Part shown: positions 15,075 through 24,611 of the stretch, one piece after another | Numbering within the stretch: position 1 is the first letter of the stretch | Layout: each line of letters starts with the position of its first letter | Made by a program: the position numbers and the translations under genes | NCBI RefSeq assembly: GCF_000720135.1 | Contig: NZ_JOIU01000013.1 | Coordinates: 1 to 64,000, forward strand | Direction: 5' to 3' | Length of the DNA: 64,000 nt | Origin: Streptomyces sp. NRRL S-1022 | Lineage (GTDB): Bacteria; Actinomycetota; Actinomycetes; Streptomycetales; Streptomycetaceae | Notes under the pieces: model-generated | Told to the model about the DNA's origin: nothing | Databases searched by the model: none | What the model saw: only the letters and a program-made list of their open reading frames with translations

Positions 15075-16901
15075 ATGGGGCACTACAAGTCGAATCTCCG
15101 CGACATCGAGTTCAACCTCTTCGAAGTACTGGGGCGCGACAAGGTGTACGGCACCGGCCCGTTCGAGGAGATGGACGTCGAGACCGCAAAGAGCGTCCTG
15201 GAGGAGCTGACCCGCCTCTCCGAGAACGAGCTGGCCGAGTCCTTCGCCGACGCCGACCGCAACCCGCCGGTCTTCGACCCGGAGACCAACACCGCGCCCG
15301 TCCCGGCGTCCTTCAAGAAGAGCTACCAGGCCTTCATGGACTCCGAGTACTGGCGGCTCGGCCTGCCCGAGGAGATCGGCGGCACCACCTCGCCGCGCTC
15401 CCTCATCTGGGCCTACGCCGAGCTGATCCTGGGCGCCAACCCGGCCGTGTGGATGTACTCCTCGGGCCCGGCGTTCGCCGGCATCCTCTTCGAGGAGGGC
15501 AACGAGGTCCAGAAGCACATAGCCAAGGTCGCCACCGAGAAGCAGTGGGGCTCCACCATGGTCCTCACCGAGCCGGACGCCGGCTCGGACGTGGGCGCCG
15601 GCCGCACCAAGGCCGTGCAGCAGGAGGACGGCTCCTGGCACATCGAGGGCGTGAAGCGCTTCATCACCTCCGGTGAGCACGACATGTCGGAGAACATCCT
15701 CCACTACGTGCTCGCGCGTCCCGAGGGCGCCGGCCCCGGCACCAAGGGCCTGTCCCTCTTCCTCGTCCCGAAGTACCTCTTCGACTTCGAGACCGGCGAG
15801 CTGGGCGAGCGCAACGGCGTCTACGCCACCAACGTCGAGCACAAGATGGGCCTGAAGGCCTCCAACACGTGCGAGATGACCTTCGGCGACAAGCACCCCG
15901 CCAAGGGCTGGCTGATCGGCGACAAGCACGACGGCATCCGCCAGATGTTCCGCATCATCGAGTTCGCCCGCATGATGGTCGGCACGAAGGCGATCTCCAC
16001 GCTGTCCACCGGCTACCTGAACGCGCTGGAGTACGCCAAGGAGCGCGTGCAGGGCCCGGACCTGGCCAACTTCATGGACAAGACCGCGCCCAAGGTCACC
16101 ATCACCCACCACCCCGACGTGCGCCGCTCGCTGATCACGCAGAAGGCGTACGCGGAGGGCATGCGCGCCCTCGTCCTCTACACCGCCTCCATCCAGGACG
16201 CCATCCAGCTCAAGGAGGCGAACGGCGAGGACGCCTCCGCCGAGGAGGCGCTGAACGACCTGCTCCTGCCCATCGTCAAGGGCTACGGCTCCGAGAAGGG
16301 CTACGAGCAGCTCGCCCAGTCGCTGCAGACCTTCGGCGGCTCCGGCTTCCTCCAGGAGTACCCGATCGAGCAGTACATCCGGGACTCCAAGATCGACACC
16401 CTCTACGAGGGCACCACGGCGATCCAGGGCCAGGACTTCTTCTTCCGGAAGATCGTCCGCAACCAGGGCGCCGCGCTGAACTCCCTCGCCGAGGACATCA
16501 AGAAGTTCCTGGCGCTCGGCACCGGCGGCGAGGAGCTGGCCGGCGCCCGCGAGCACCTGGCCAAGGCGGCCGTGGAGCTGGAGGCGATCGTCGGCCTGAT
16601 GCTGACCGACCTCGCCGCCACCGAGCAGGACACCAAGAACATCTACAAGGTGGGCCTGAACACCACCCGCCTGCTGATGGCCTCCGGTGACGTCGTCGTC
16701 GGCTACCTGCTCCTCAAGGGCGCCGCGATCGCCGCCGAGAAGCTGACCACCGCCTCCGCGAAGGACAAGGCGTTCTACACCGGCAAGATCGCCGCGGCGA
16801 AGTTCTTCGCGGCGAACGTCCTGCCCGGCGTCACCCTCGCCCGCAAGGTCGCCGGCAGCGTCGAGCTGGACCTCATGGAGCTGGACGAGGCCGCGTTCTA
16901 A
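15075..16901 (+). CDS. fadE: Long-form acyl-CoA dehydrogenase
   Basis: 608 residues from ATG 15075 ([10 protein letters not shown]); an upstream in-frame start would add 11 poorly coding residues. It catalyses the FAD-dependent alpha,beta-dehydrogenation of acyl-CoA in beta-oxidation. Visible are the dehydrogenase N-domain ([21 protein letters not shown]), the FAD-binding segment [23 protein letters not shown], and the C-domain with [23 protein letters not shown]. The catalytic glutamate lies in [10 protein letters not shown] (about residue 445). The extra 150-residue C-terminal helical domain marks the FadE5/AcdA-like long group. Single gene with a strong terminator; candidate operator at 14982-15009. 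Confidence 0.95.
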   Translation: MGHYKSNLRDIEFNLFEVLGRDKVYGTGPFEEMDVETAKSVLEELTRLSENELAESFADADRNPPVFDPETNTAPVPASFKKSYQAFMDSEYWRLGLPEEIGGTTSPRSLIWAYAELILGANPAVWMYSSGPAFAGILFEEGNEVQKHIAKVATEKQWGSTMVLTEPDAGSDVGAGRTKAVQQEDGSWHIEGVKRFITSGEHDMSENILHYVLARPEGAGPGTKGLSLFLVPKYLFDFETGELGERNGVYATNVEHKMGLKASNTCEMTFGDKHPAKGWLIGDKHDGIRQMFRIIEFARMMVGTKAISTLSTGYLNALEYAKERVQGPDLANFMDKTAPKVTITHHPDVRRSLITQKAYAEGMRALVLYTASIQDAIQLKEANGEDASAEEALNDLLLPIVKGYGSEKGYEQLAQSLQTFGGSGFLQEYPIEQYIRDSKIDTLYEGTTAIQGQDFFFRKIVRNQGAALNSLAEDIKKFLALGTGGEELAGAREHLAKAAVELEAIVGLMLTDLAATEQDTKNIYKVGLNTTRLLMASGDVVVGYLLLKGAAIAAEKLTTASAKDKAFYTGKIAAAKFFAANVLPGVTLARKVAGSVELDLMELDEAAF

Positions 16902-16939
16902 GCGGTCCTGACGTTCCGGACGTCCCCGCCGATTCCTCG

Positions 16940-16974
16940 CACGGGCCCGCTCTCTTTCCGGGAGCGGGCCCGTG
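16940..16974 (+). terminator. Strong terminator after the acyl-CoA dehydrogenase
   Basis: CACGGGCCCGCTC (16940-16952) pairs perfectly with GAGCGGGCCCGTG (16962-16974), a 13-bp stem with a 9-base loop, 38 bases after the stop. It also excludes the in-frame GTG at 16972 as a start for the next gene. Confidence 0.85.
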
Positions 16975-16995
16975 CACGTCGTTAAGGTGAATCCC

Positions 16996-18300
16996 ATGAG
17001 CGCACCAGCCCGCTTCGACCGCGGCCACACCGACGACCTGATGTCCTTCCTGGCGGCGAGCCCGTCGCCGTACCACGCCGTGGCGAACACCGCCGAGCGG
17101 CTGGAGAAGGCGGGCTTCCGGCAGGTCGCGGAGACGGACGCCTGGGACACCGTGGCATCGGGACCCGGCGGCCGGTACGTGCTGCGCGGCGGCGCGATCG
17201 TGGCCTGGTACGTGCCCGAGGGCGCCGGACCGCACACCCCCTTCCACATCGTCGGCGCGCACACCGACTCCCCGAGCCTGCGGGTCAAGCCGCGCCCGGA
17301 CACCGGGACGCAGGGCTGGCGCCAGGTCGCCGTGGAGATCTACGGTGGCCCGCTGCTCAACTCCTGGCTGGACCGGGACCTGGGCCTGGCCGGCCGGCTG
17401 TCGCTGCGCGACGGCTCCTCGGTCCTGGTCGACGTGGACCGCCCGCTGCTGCGGGTGCCGCAGCTCGCCATCCACCTGGACCGTTCGGTCAGCGCCGAGG
17501 GACTCAAGCTGGACAAGCAGCGGCACCTGCAGCCGGTGTGGGGCCTCGGCGACGTGCTGGACGGCGACCTCATCGCCTTCCTGGAGCAGGAGGCCGGGCT
17601 GGCGGCGGGCTCGGTGGCCGGCTGGGACCTGATGACGCATCCGGTGGAGCCGCCGGCCTACCTCGGCCGGGACCGGGAACTGGTCGCCGGCCCGCGCATG
17701 GACAACCTGCTGTCGGTGCACGCCGGTGTGGCCGCCCTGACCGCCGTCGCGGCCTCCGGTGCGCCGCTGGGCCGCATCCCGGTGCTGGCCGCCTTCGACC
17801 ACGAGGAGAACGGCTCCCAGTCGGACACCGGCGCGGACGGCCCGCTGCTCGGCACGGTGCTGGAGCGCTCGGTGCTGGCGCGCGGCGGGTCGTTCGAGGA
17901 CCGGGCGCGCGCCTTCGCCGGCTCGGTCTGTCTGTCCTCCGACACGGGCCACGCCGTGCACCCCAACTACGCCGAGCGGCACGACCCGACGCACCACCCG
18001 CGGGTCAACGGCGGGCCGCTCCTCAAGGTCAACGTCAACAACCGCTACGCCACGGACGGTTCGGGCCGCGCGGTGTTCGCCGCGGCCTGCGAGAAGGCGA
18101 ACGTCCCCTTCCAGAGCTTCGTCTCCAACAACTCCATGCCGTGCGGCACCACCATCGGCCCGATCACCGCGGCCCGGCACGGCATCCGCACGGTCGACAT
18201 CGGCGTGGCGATCCTCTCCATGCACAGCGTGCGCGAACTGTGCGGCGCCGACGACCCGTTCCTGCTCGCGAATGCCCTGACGGCCTTCCTGGAGGGCTAG
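16996..18300 (+). CDS. M18 family aminopeptidase (aspartyl aminopeptidase type)
   Basis: 434 residues from ATG 16996 (MSAPARFDRG), with AAGGTG upstream. M18 enzymes are dinuclear zinc aminopeptidases that remove N-terminal acidic residues in the cytoplasm as large complexes. Metal ligands are visible in IVGAHTDSPSLRVKP (His, Asp), AAFDHEENGSQSDTGADG (Asp, Glu), and C-terminal MPCGTTIGPITAARHGIRTVDIG with the last His in SMHSVREL. ARMDNLLS-type signature RMDNLLSVHAGVAAL carries another ligand. Length fits the family. Housekeeping peptide turnover is likely. Confidence 0.95.
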   Translation: MSAPARFDRGHTDDLMSFLAASPSPYHAVANTAERLEKAGFRQVAETDAWDTVASGPGGRYVLRGGAIVAWYVPEGAGPHTPFHIVGAHTDSPSLRVKPRPDTGTQGWRQVAVEIYGGPLLNSWLDRDLGLAGRLSLRDGSSVLVDVDRPLLRVPQLAIHLDRSVSAEGLKLDKQRHLQPVWGLGDVLDGDLIAFLEQEAGLAAGSVAGWDLMTHPVEPPAYLGRDRELVAGPRMDNLLSVHAGVAALTAVAASGAPLGRIPVLAAFDHEENGSQSDTGADGPLLGTVLERSVLARGGSFEDRARAFAGSVCLSSDTGHAVHPNYAERHDPTHHPRVNGGPLLKVNVNNRYATDGSGRAVFAAACEKANVPFQSFVSNNSMPCGTTIGPITAARHGIRTVDIGVAILSMHSVRELCGADDPFLLANALTAFLEG

Positions 18301-18304
18301 TCGC

Positions 18305-18364
18305 GACCTCGCCGGGTACCCGCACGGCACCGGAGATTCCGGAACCGGAAGGGGAGGCGAGGTC
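18305..18364 (+). promoter_or_regulatory. Leader hairpin that could mask the ribosome site of the DUF6458 gene
   Basis: GACCTCGCC (18305-18313) is the exact reverse complement of GGCGAGGTC (18356-18364). The second arm lies immediately before the ATG at 18367 and overlaps the GGGGAGG purine stretch that should serve as ribosome-binding site. Pairing across the 42-base loop would hide it. Confidence 0.35.
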
Positions 18365-18366
18365 TC

Positions 18367-18618
18367 ATGGGTCTCGGCGGATGCATCATCCTCATCGCCG
18401 TGGGGGCCATCCTGACGTTCGCGACCGACTGGCACATGCAGGGCGTCAATATCACTGTCGTCGGCCTGATCCTGATGGCCGTCGGTCTGATCGGGGTGGC
18501 GACGTTCAGCGGCATCGCGCGCCGCCGCCGCGTGGTCGTACCGCCGACGGCACCGGTGGTGGAGGACGAACCGCGCCACCACCACGTCGACGGCTACTCC
18601 GACGGCTACGGCGTCTGA
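18367..18618 (+). CDS. Small two-helix membrane protein, DUF6458-like
   Basis: 83 residues. Two transmembrane segments are clear: CIILIAVGAILTFATDW (6-22) and INITVVGLILMAVGLIGVATF-like (28-48). A basic stop-transfer RRRR and a cytoplasmic tail with HHHVDGYSDGYGV follow. Length and pattern match the actinobacterial DUF6458 family, whose function is unknown. Its last 13 bases overlap the end of the convergent thioredoxin/NHL gene. A leader hairpin may control its translation. Confidence 0.75.
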   Translation: MGLGGCIILIAVGAILTFATDWHMQGVNITVVGLILMAVGLIGVATFSGIARRRRVVVPPTAPVVEDEPRHHHVDGYSDGYGV

Positions 18619-20477
18619 GGCACCGCCTCCTGCTCGTCCAGGCCCGCCAGGACGAGCGGCAGGCGGTCCGCCCCGCCCTTCGTCAGGCGGAGCGGCACAC
18701 CCCAGTCCTGCTGGTGGACGTGGCAGGCGGGGTACTCGGCGGCGTCCGCGGCAAAGCCGTCGCCGGACGCGGGGGCGTCGCAGCCGGCGGCCATCGCGGA
18801 GACGTGCAGGACGCCCTCCGTGACGGCCGGATTCAGTTCCAGCTCGCGGGACAGGTCCGTGTCCGTTCCCTCGCCCTTGAGCAGCAGCTCGGGCGGAGTG
18901 GCGGAGACCAGCAGACGGGTCGCGGGGCCGTACCGGGTGTCGAGCTTCTGGCCCGCGGGGGCCTGGAAGACCACGTCGAGGCGGAGCCGGCCGGGGGCGA
19001 CCTCGGTCGCGGCACGCCGGGTGCGGTGGGCGACCGGCTCCACCCGCACGGCCTCCTCCGGCAGCCGCAGCCGGGTCAGCCGGTGCCGGGCCGACTCCAC
19101 GACCACGATGTCCCCGCCGGCGAGCACGGCACCGCTGGGCTCGCGCAGATCGGTGGCGAGGGTGGTGACCTCGCCGGTCGCCGGGTCGTAGCGGCGCAGG
19201 GCGTGGTTGTAGGTGTCGGCGACCGCCACCGAGCCGTCCGGCAGGGCGGTGACGCCCAGCGGGTGCTGGAGGAGCGCCCGGCCGGCGGCGCCGTCCCGGT
19301 GGCCGAAGTCGAACAGGCCGGCGCCGACGGCGGTGTGGACGTGTCCGTCGAGGTCCACCCAGCGCAGCGCGCTGGTCTCGGAGTCGGCGAGCCAGAGCCG
19401 CTCCCCGTCGGGGGAGACCGCGAGCCCCGAGGGCTGGGCGAACCAGGCCTCGTCCGCCGGGCCGTCGACGAGGCCCTCGTTGGAGGTGCCGGCGGTGACG
19501 GAGACGGTGCCGTCCGCCGGGTCGTACGCCCACAGCTGGTGGACGCCGGCCATGGCGATCCACACCTTGCCGTTCCACCACGCCACGTCCCACGGTGAGG
19601 AGAGGTTGACCTCGCGCCCGGGGCCGGAGGTGGCGTCCCCCCGCATCCACTGTCGGCCCGTGCCGGCCAGGGTGGTGGTCCGGCCGCTCTCCGGGTCGAA
19701 GCGCCGCAGCGCGTGATTGACCGTGTCTGCGACGACCACGGAGCCGTCCGGAAGCAGCGCCAGGCCCTGCGGCTCGCTGAACCGGGAACGGACCCGGGTG
19801 CTGTCGGTCAGGCCCCGGCTGCCCTGACCGATCCGCCGCACGACCGTCTCCCCGTCCCCCTCCAGCTCCACCAGCTGGTGCCGGGTGGTGTCGCTGACCA
19901 GGAGGTTGCCGGACGGCAGCAGCAGCGCCTTGCCGGGGAAGCGCAGGGCCGTCGGCTCGGGCTCCGGCGGCACGTACGGCCCGTCGCCCCGGCGCAGGGT
20001 GCCCTTGGCCTCGTGCTCGGCCTCCAGCTCGGTCACCAGCCGCTCGATGGCGTGCACGTGCCCCTCGCCCGCGTGCTGGGCGACGACGTACCCCTCGGGG
20101 TCGATCACCACCAGCGTCGGCCAGGCGCGCACCGCGTACTGCTTCCAGGTGGCCAGCTCCGGGTCGTCCAGGACCGGGTGCTCCACGCCGTAGCGCTCCA
20201 CGGCGTCCACGACGGCCCGGTGCTCGGCCTCGTGCACGAACTTCGGGGAGTGCACCCCGATCACCACGAGCGTGTCCCGGTACCCGGCCTCCATCTGGCG
20301 CAACTCGTCCAGGACGTGCAGGCAGTTGATGCAGCAGAAGGTCCAGAAGTCCAGCACGACGATGCGCCCGCGCAGGTCGGCGAGGGTGTACCGCTGGTCT
20401 CCCGTGTTCAGCCAGCCACCCTTGCCGATCAGCTCGGGGGCGCGGACTCGGGCGCGTCGGCGTACGGAGTCGGTCAT
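18606..20477 (-). CDS. Thioredoxin-like protein fused to an NHL beta-propeller
   Basis: 623 residues. The N-terminal thioredoxin/TlpA-like domain (about 10-160) has RIVVLDFWTFCCINCLHVLDEL, with redox motif CINC, and LVVIDPEGYVVAQHAGEG. The rest is a multi-blade NHL propeller: repeated DTTRHQLVEL, SEPQGLALLPDGSVVVADTVNHALRRFD, QPSGLAVSPDGERLWLADSETSALRWVD and QHPLGVTALPDGSVAVADTYNHALRRYD. A C-terminal region of about 140 residues follows. Despite the redox domain no signal peptide is visible, so it is probably cytoplasmic. NHLRC2-type proteins have this architecture; their substrate is unknown. Starts at ATG and appears monocistronic. Confidence 0.88.
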   Translation of the reverse strand: MTDSVRRRARVRAPELIGKGGWLNTGDQRYTLADLRGRIVVLDFWTFCCINCLHVLDELRQMEAGYRDTLVVIGVHSPKFVHEAEHRAVVDAVERYGVEHPVLDDPELATWKQYAVRAWPTLVVIDPEGYVVAQHAGEGHVHAIERLVTELEAEHEAKGTLRRGDGPYVPPEPEPTALRFPGKALLLPSGNLLVSDTTRHQLVELEGDGETVVRRIGQGSRGLTDSTRVRSRFSEPQGLALLPDGSVVVADTVNHALRRFDPESGRTTTLAGTGRQWMRGDATSGPGREVNLSSPWDVAWWNGKVWIAMAGVHQLWAYDPADGTVSVTAGTSNEGLVDGPADEAWFAQPSGLAVSPDGERLWLADSETSALRWVDLDGHVHTAVGAGLFDFGHRDGAAGRALLQHPLGVTALPDGSVAVADTYNHALRRYDPATGEVTTLATDLREPSGAVLAGGDIVVVESARHRLTRLRLPEEAVRVEPVAHRTRRAATEVAPGRLRLDVVFQAPAGQKLDTRYGPATRLLVSATPPELLLKGEGTDTDLSRELELNPAVTEGVLHVSAMAAGCDAPASGDGFAADAAEYPACHVHQQDWGVPLRLTKGGADRLPLVLAGLDEQEAVPQTP

Positions 20478-20517
20478 GGATCCAGGGTGCCACCCGTCGC
20501 GGACAGCGGTGGGGGCC

Positions 20518-20526
20518 TGTGGACAA
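20518..20526 (-). promoter_or_regulatory. DnaA-box-like 9-mer
   Basis: TGTGGACAA is the complement of TTGTCCACA, the Streptomyces DnaA-box consensus. It lies in the 56-base gap upstream of the thioredoxin/NHL gene. A single box; binding is a guess. Confidence 0.35.
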
Positions 20527-20533
20527 CTCCCCC

Positions 20534-21391
20534 TCAGTCCTGGTGGACGACGTCCCTGCCGGGGCCGCCGGAGAGCGTGTCGCGGCCGGCGCCGCCGTAC
20601 AGCCGGTCGTCGCCGCTGTTGCCGTACAGCCGGTCGTCGCCGCCGTCGCCGTACAGCCGGTCGTCGCCCTTGCCGCCGTTCAGGGTGTCGGCGCCGGAGC
20701 CGCCGTGGACCGTGTCGTCGCCGTCGTCGCCGGCCAGGTCCTGGCTTCCGGCTCCACCGCGCAGCACGTCGTCGCCCCTTCCGCCCCGGACGATGTTGTC
20801 GCCGCCGCTCGCGTAGACCGTGTCGTTCCCGTCACCGCCCCAGGCCAGGCCTTCCTTGCCGACCGTGAGGGTGTCGTCGCCCGCGTCGCCCGAGAGGTAG
20901 GCGCCGTCGAGGCGGCCGGAGTCGGTCGCCCTGTCGTTGCCGGAGCCCAGGGAGATCCGCGCGTAGGAGTAGATCTGGCCGGTGGCGTTCCGGTACGCGA
21001 CCGTGTCGTTCCGGTCGCCGAGGTTCATGACCAGGGCGGCGTACGGGTCCTGGCTGTCGACGCCGGTGACCGTGCAGGAGACCTTCGTGCGGTCCGCGCC
21101 GTCCGGGTGGACGCAGCCGTGGCCCGCCTCGATGGTGACGGTGTCGTCGATCAGGTAGGTGATGCCCGTGCGGTCGGCGGTGAGCGACGCGGTGACGGTG
21201 GCCTTGTTGGCCTGACCGGTGGCGGCCTGGTAGGTGAGCTGCCAGTCGTACTGGTTGACCGCGGCGGTGGCCGGCGCGGTGGCCGCCGCCGCGGTACCGG
21301 GCAGGCCGAACGGCACGGCCAGGGCCGCGGCCGTGCCGGCGGCCAGGGCGAGCGCGCGGACGGGCCGCATGCGGTGGGTGTGAACGGGCAC
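20534..21391 (-). CDS. Secreted calcium-binding protein with RTX-type repeats
   Basis: 285 residues. A signal peptide (about 1-36: [21 protein letters not shown], then AAAATA) precedes a region of about 110 residues with a disulfide-capable pair ([15 protein letters not shown]). From about residue 150 there are nonapeptide Ca-binding repeats GGxGxDxLx: [68 protein letters not shown] and [13 protein letters not shown]. Such repeats fold into a Ca-loaded parallel beta-roll outside the cell. No protease, lipase or type I exporter is nearby, and the signal peptide implies Sec export. Role unknown. Confidence 0.85.
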   Translation of the reverse strand: MPVHTHRMRPVRALALAAGTAAALAVPFGLPGTAAAATAPATAAVNQYDWQLTYQAATGQANKATVTASLTADRTGITYLIDDTVTIEAGHGCVHPDGADRTKVSCTVTGVDSQDPYAALVMNLGDRNDTVAYRNATGQIYSYARISLGSGNDRATDSGRLDGAYLSGDAGDDTLTVGKEGLAWGGDGNDTVYASGGDNIVRGGRGDDVLRGGAGSQDLAGDDGDDTVHGGSGADTLNGGKGDDRLYGDGGDDRLYGNSGDDRLYGGAGRDTLSGGPGRDVVHQD

Positions 21392-21550
21392 GGTGGGCCT
21401 TTCGGAGAGAACGGGCGGGTCTTTCGGCTGACTTCACCGACTTCCGCGTCGTTCGACTCGGGGGCGGTCCGGCAGGTTGGCCGGCTCGCGCGCGGAATCT
21501 GCGTGTTCACCACGCGCACACCCGCCGTACCCGTGGATTCCGGTACCCGG

Positions 21551-21937
21551 TCAGGACAGCGCGTGGCCCGTGGTGCTGTCCACGTGATCGGGTACATCCT
21601 CGTGCCGGTCGCCGACAGTGAGCGTTCCGGTGGGTTCGAAGACCAGGATCTCGGTGGGTTCGGGCGCGTACGGCTTGTGCTCGACCCCGCGCGGGACGGT
21701 GAACACCGAACCCTTGGGCAGCACCACCGTGCGCTCGCCGGCCGGCTCGCGCAGGCCGATGTGCAGTTCGCCGGCGAGGACCAGGAAGAACTCGTCGGTG
21801 TTCGCGTGCGCGTGCCAGAGGTGTTCGCCCTCCACTTTGGCGACGCGGACGTCGTAGTCGTTGACGGCGGTGACGATGCGGGGGCTCCACAGCTCGGTGA
21901 AGGAGGCGAGGGCCGCGTCCAGAGAGATCGGTTCCAT
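21551..21937 (-). CDS. Single-domain cupin protein
   Basis: 128 residues from ATG 21937 (MEPISLDAALASF). One cupin barrel: motif 1 HLWHAHANTDEFFLVLAGELHIGL supplies the metal-binding H-x-H and E; motif 2 VPRGVEHKPYAP supplies the last histidine. VAKVEGEHLWHAHANTDEFF is typical of small cupins that resemble mannose-6-phosphate isomerases but have no known reaction. It is divergent from a GlxA-type regulator 51 bases away, which probably controls it. Confidence 0.85.
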   Translation of the reverse strand: MEPISLDAALASFTELWSPRIVTAVNDYDVRVAKVEGEHLWHAHANTDEFFLVLAGELHIGLREPAGERTVVLPKGSVFTVPRGVEHKPYAPEPTEILVFEPTGTLTVGDRHEDVPDHVDSTTGHALS

Positions 21938-21988
21938 GGGTTCATCGTCGGGGCTGCCCCGGCACCCGGCGAGTGCTAGAAATCGCAC

Positions 21989-22990
21989 ATGCCGCAACGA
22001 TCCTCTCACCGTGTCGTACTGGTGGTCGACGACAACTCCAACCCCTTCGAAATGAGTTGTGCCATCGAGATCTTCGGTCTCGCACGGCCTGAACTGGGGC
22101 GGAAGCTCTACGACTTCCGGCTGTGCGCGGCCGAGCCGGCGACCCGGATGCGGGACGGTTTCTTCACGCTCACCGGGGTCGCCGGCCTGGAGGCGGCCGA
22201 GTCCGCCGACACGCTGATCGTGCCGAACCGGCCCGACACCCACGTCCACCGCTCGCAGCGCGTCCTGGACGTGGTCCGGCGGGCCCACGCGCGGGGCGCC
22301 CGGCTCGTCGGCTTCTGCTCGGGCGCGTTCACCCTGGCGGAGGCCGGGCTGCTGGACGGGCGCCGGGCGGCCTGCCACTGGATGTGGGCGGACGCCTTCC
22401 GGGCCCGCTTCCCGCGGGTGCGCCTGGAGGCGGACGTGCTCTTCGTGGACGACGGTGACATCCTCACCGCCTCCGGCAGCGCCTCCGCGCTCGACCTCGG
22501 CCTGCACCTGGTGCGCCGGGACCACGGCGTGGAGATCGCCAACCACGTCTCCCGGCGGCTCGTGTTCGCCGCGCACCGGGACGGCGGTCAACGGCAGTTC
22601 GTGGAGCGGCCGGTGCCCGCGGTGCCCGACGAGTCACTCGGCCCGCTGCTGGCCTGGGCGCAGGAGCGGCTGGGCGAGCCGCTGACCGTCGCCGGCCTCG
22701 CCGCCCGCGCGGCCGTCTCCCCCGCAACCCTGCACCGGCGCTTCCGCACCCAGCTGGGCACGACTCCGCTGGCCTGGCTCACCGGGGAGCGCGTGGCCCT
22801 GGCGTGCCGGCTGATCGAGCGGGGCGAGGAGCGGCTGGACGTCGTGGCGGCGCGCAGCGGTCTGGGCACGGCGGCCAATCTGCGGGCCCGGCTGCGGCGG
22901 GAGACGGGGCTGAGCCCGTCGGCGTACCGCAAGCGGTTCGGGGCGGCACCCGCGCGGACGGCGGCGGCCGGCGGCAGCGGCGGCCCGTGA
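21989..22990 (+). CDS. GlxA family transcriptional regulator (DJ-1/PfpI + AraC)
   Basis: 333 residues. The N-terminal amidase-like DJ-1/PfpI domain (about 8-200) includes FEMSCAIEIFGLARP and the nucleophile-elbow motif ARGARLVGFCSGAFTLAEAGLLDGRRAACHW; a cysteine is retained. The C-terminal AraC/XylS DNA-binding domain (about 220-315) has LTVAGLAARAAVSPATLHRRFRTQLGTTPLAWL and RSGLGTAANLRARLRRETGLSPSAYRKRF. GlxA-like regulators control catabolic or developmental genes (AdpA belongs to this group), but this is not AdpA itself. It is divergent from the cupin gene, its likely target. Confidence 0.9.
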   Translation: MPQRSSHRVVLVVDDNSNPFEMSCAIEIFGLARPELGRKLYDFRLCAAEPATRMRDGFFTLTGVAGLEAAESADTLIVPNRPDTHVHRSQRVLDVVRRAHARGARLVGFCSGAFTLAEAGLLDGRRAACHWMWADAFRARFPRVRLEADVLFVDDGDILTASGSASALDLGLHLVRRDHGVEIANHVSRRLVFAAHRDGGQRQFVERPVPAVPDESLGPLLAWAQERLGEPLTVAGLAARAAVSPATLHRRFRTQLGTTPLAWLTGERVALACRLIERGEERLDVVAARSGLGTAANLRARLRRETGLSPSAYRKRFGAAPARTAAAGGSGGP

Positions 22991-23084
22991 CCGGATCCGC
23001 CGGTGAGAGGCATCCGGTGCCGCCCGCCGGACGGAATGCCGTGAATCCGGGACGATCGGCCGGTGCCGGGGAAGCATGACCCGT

Positions 23085-23579
23085 ATGAGATTCCTCGTAC
23101 GCGACCGGATCCTCGGCATCGGTGACGACTGGTGGATCGAGGACGAACACGGCCGGAAGGTGTTCCTCGTCGACGGCAAGGCGATGCGGCTGCGCGACAC
23201 CTTCGAGCTGAAGGACACCCAGGGCCGGGTCCTGATCGACATCCACCAGAAGATGCTCGCCCTGCGCGACACGATGGTGATCGAACGGGACGGCGAAGCC
23301 CTGGCCCGGATCAGGCGCAAGCGGCTGTCCCTGCTGCGCAACCACTACCGGGTCTCGCTGGTGGACGGCACCGAACTGGACGTCAGCGGGAAGATCCTGG
23401 ACCGCGAGTTCGCCGTGGAGTACGACGGCGAACTGCTCGCGGTGATCTCCCGCCGCTGGCTCAGCGTCCGCGACACCTACGGCGTGGACGTCGTACGGGA
23501 CGACGCCGACCCGGCGCTGCTCACCGCGGTGGCGGTGTGCGTGATCCACCTGGCCGAGAAGGAGGACGAGGAGGACTGA
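23085..23579 (+). CDS. LURP-one/Tubby-like family protein
   Basis: 164 residues from ATG 23085; GGGGAAG is well spaced for it and too close for the ATG at 23076. The protein is a run of short beta strands: MRFLVRDRILGIGDDWWIEDEHGRKVFLVDG, LRDTFELKDTQGRVLIDIHQKM, LRDTMVIERDGEALARIRRKR and DREFAVEYDGELLAVISRRW. This fits the LURP-one (Tubby C-terminal/scramblase-like) barrel. Function in bacteria unknown. The 3' end is repetitive: CTGACGA recurs three times across the stop codon (23574-23608). Confidence 0.8.
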   Translation: MRFLVRDRILGIGDDWWIEDEHGRKVFLVDGKAMRLRDTFELKDTQGRVLIDIHQKMLALRDTMVIERDGEALARIRRKRLSLLRNHYRVSLVDGTELDVSGKILDREFAVEYDGELLAVISRRWLSVRDTYGVDVVRDDADPALLTAVAVCVIHLAEKEDEED

Positions 23580-23608
23580 CGACGGGGACTGACGAGGAGG
23601 TCTGACGA
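23574..23608. repeat. Degenerate tandem repeat spanning the LURP gene stop
   Basis: GACTGACGAC (23574), GACTGACGAG (23588) and TCTGACGACG (23601) repeat every 13-14 bases. The first copy includes the TGA stop codon of the preceding gene. Confidence 0.6.
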
Positions 23609-23627
23609 CGAGGCGGACCGGCGGTGA

Positions 23628-24428
23628 CTAGCTGGGGCGCCGGGGCGGCCGCAGGCCGAGCACCCGGTCCTTGAGCGCCGGGAACTGTGCGCGGGTCGCG
23701 GCCACCTTCGCCGGGTCCAGCTCGACCGTGAGGACCTCCTCGCCGGAGCCGGCCTCGGCGAGCACCTCGCCCCACGGATCCACCACGATCGAGTGACCCG
23801 CCTGCGGAACTCCGGCGTGGGTCCCGGCCGTTCCACACGCGAGCACGAACGCCTGGTTCTCCACCGCCCGCGCCTGGGCCAGCAGCGTCCAGTGCGCGCG
23901 TCGCCGCTCGGGCCAGCCCGCCGGGATCACCAGCGTCTCGGCACCGGCGTCGACGAGTCCGCGGAAGAGTTCGGGGAAACGGAGGTCGTAACAGGTGGCC
24001 ACGCCGAGCGTGGTCCCGGGCAGCCGGACCGTCACCAGGTCACGGCCCGCGCCCATCAGCACCGCCTCGCCCTGGTCGAAACCGAAGCGGTGGATCTTCC
24101 GGTAGGCCGCGGCCAGTTCACCGGAGGGGGAGAAGACGAGGGACGTGTTGTAGAGGGGGCCCTCAGGGTCGCGTTCCGGGATGGAGCCGGCGTGCAGCCA
24201 CACGCCCGCGTCGCTCGCCGCCTTGGCCATCGTCTCGTGCGTCGGCCCTTCGAGCGGCTCGGCCTCCCGGCCGAACTCCTCGTAGGCGAAGGCTCCGGTG
24301 GTCCACAGTTCGGGCAGAACGACGAGGTCGGCCCCGCTCTGCTCGCGCACCAGCGCGGCCGCGCGCCGCCGCCGGGAGCCGACCGGTTCGTCCTCGTCCA
24401 CGGCGATCTGGATCAGCGAGGCGCGCAC
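23628..24428 (-). CDS. Carbon-nitrogen hydrolase (nitrilase superfamily)
   Basis: 266 residues from GTG 24428 (RASLIQIAVDEDE); a longer frame exists upstream but adds residues unlike the family. The catalytic Glu-Lys-Cys triad is visible: Glu in DLVVLPELWTTGAF, Lys in AYRKIHRFGFDQGE, and Cys in LGVATCYDLRFPELFRGLVDAGAE. PAGWPERRRAHWTLLAQARAVENQAFVLACG is the usual follow-up. It resembles the Nit2/omega-amidase and YafV-like branch that hydrolyses small amides (alpha-ketoglutaramate, deaminated glutathione and others). Cytoplasmic; the substrate cannot be fixed. Divergent from a mycothiol-dependent enzyme gene, which may hint at thiol metabolism. Confidence 0.9.
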   Translation of the reverse strand: MRASLIQIAVDEDEPVGSRRRRAAALVREQSGADLVVLPELWTTGAFAYEEFGREAEPLEGPTHETMAKAASDAGVWLHAGSIPERDPEGPLYNTSLVFSPSGELAAAYRKIHRFGFDQGEAVLMGAGRDLVTVRLPGTTLGVATCYDLRFPELFRGLVDAGAETLVIPAGWPERRRAHWTLLAQARAVENQAFVLACGTAGTHAGVPQAGHSIVVDPWGEVLAEAGSGEEVLTVELDPAKVAATRAQFPALKDRVLGLRPPRRPS

Positions 24429-24611
24429 ACTACCACCGTCCTGGCATTCGAGTCGTCCACACGGGCCTACGATCGTCACACGAAAGCACTGCCGGGGTGC
24501 CTTTCAGCAGCGTAACTTAGCCTCTCAAGACACCCGCCGAAGTGCAGCCGCCGCCCGCTGGCAATGCCGCCACAACCTGCCCGTGTACCGACCGCCGAGG
24601 GGTCCCGTTCC

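Noticed and set aside
16873..20526. Minus-strand frame of about 1,200 codons over the M18 and thioredoxin/NHL region
   Set aside because: It mixes shadows of several real genes in another frame; no start context and no recognisable domain.
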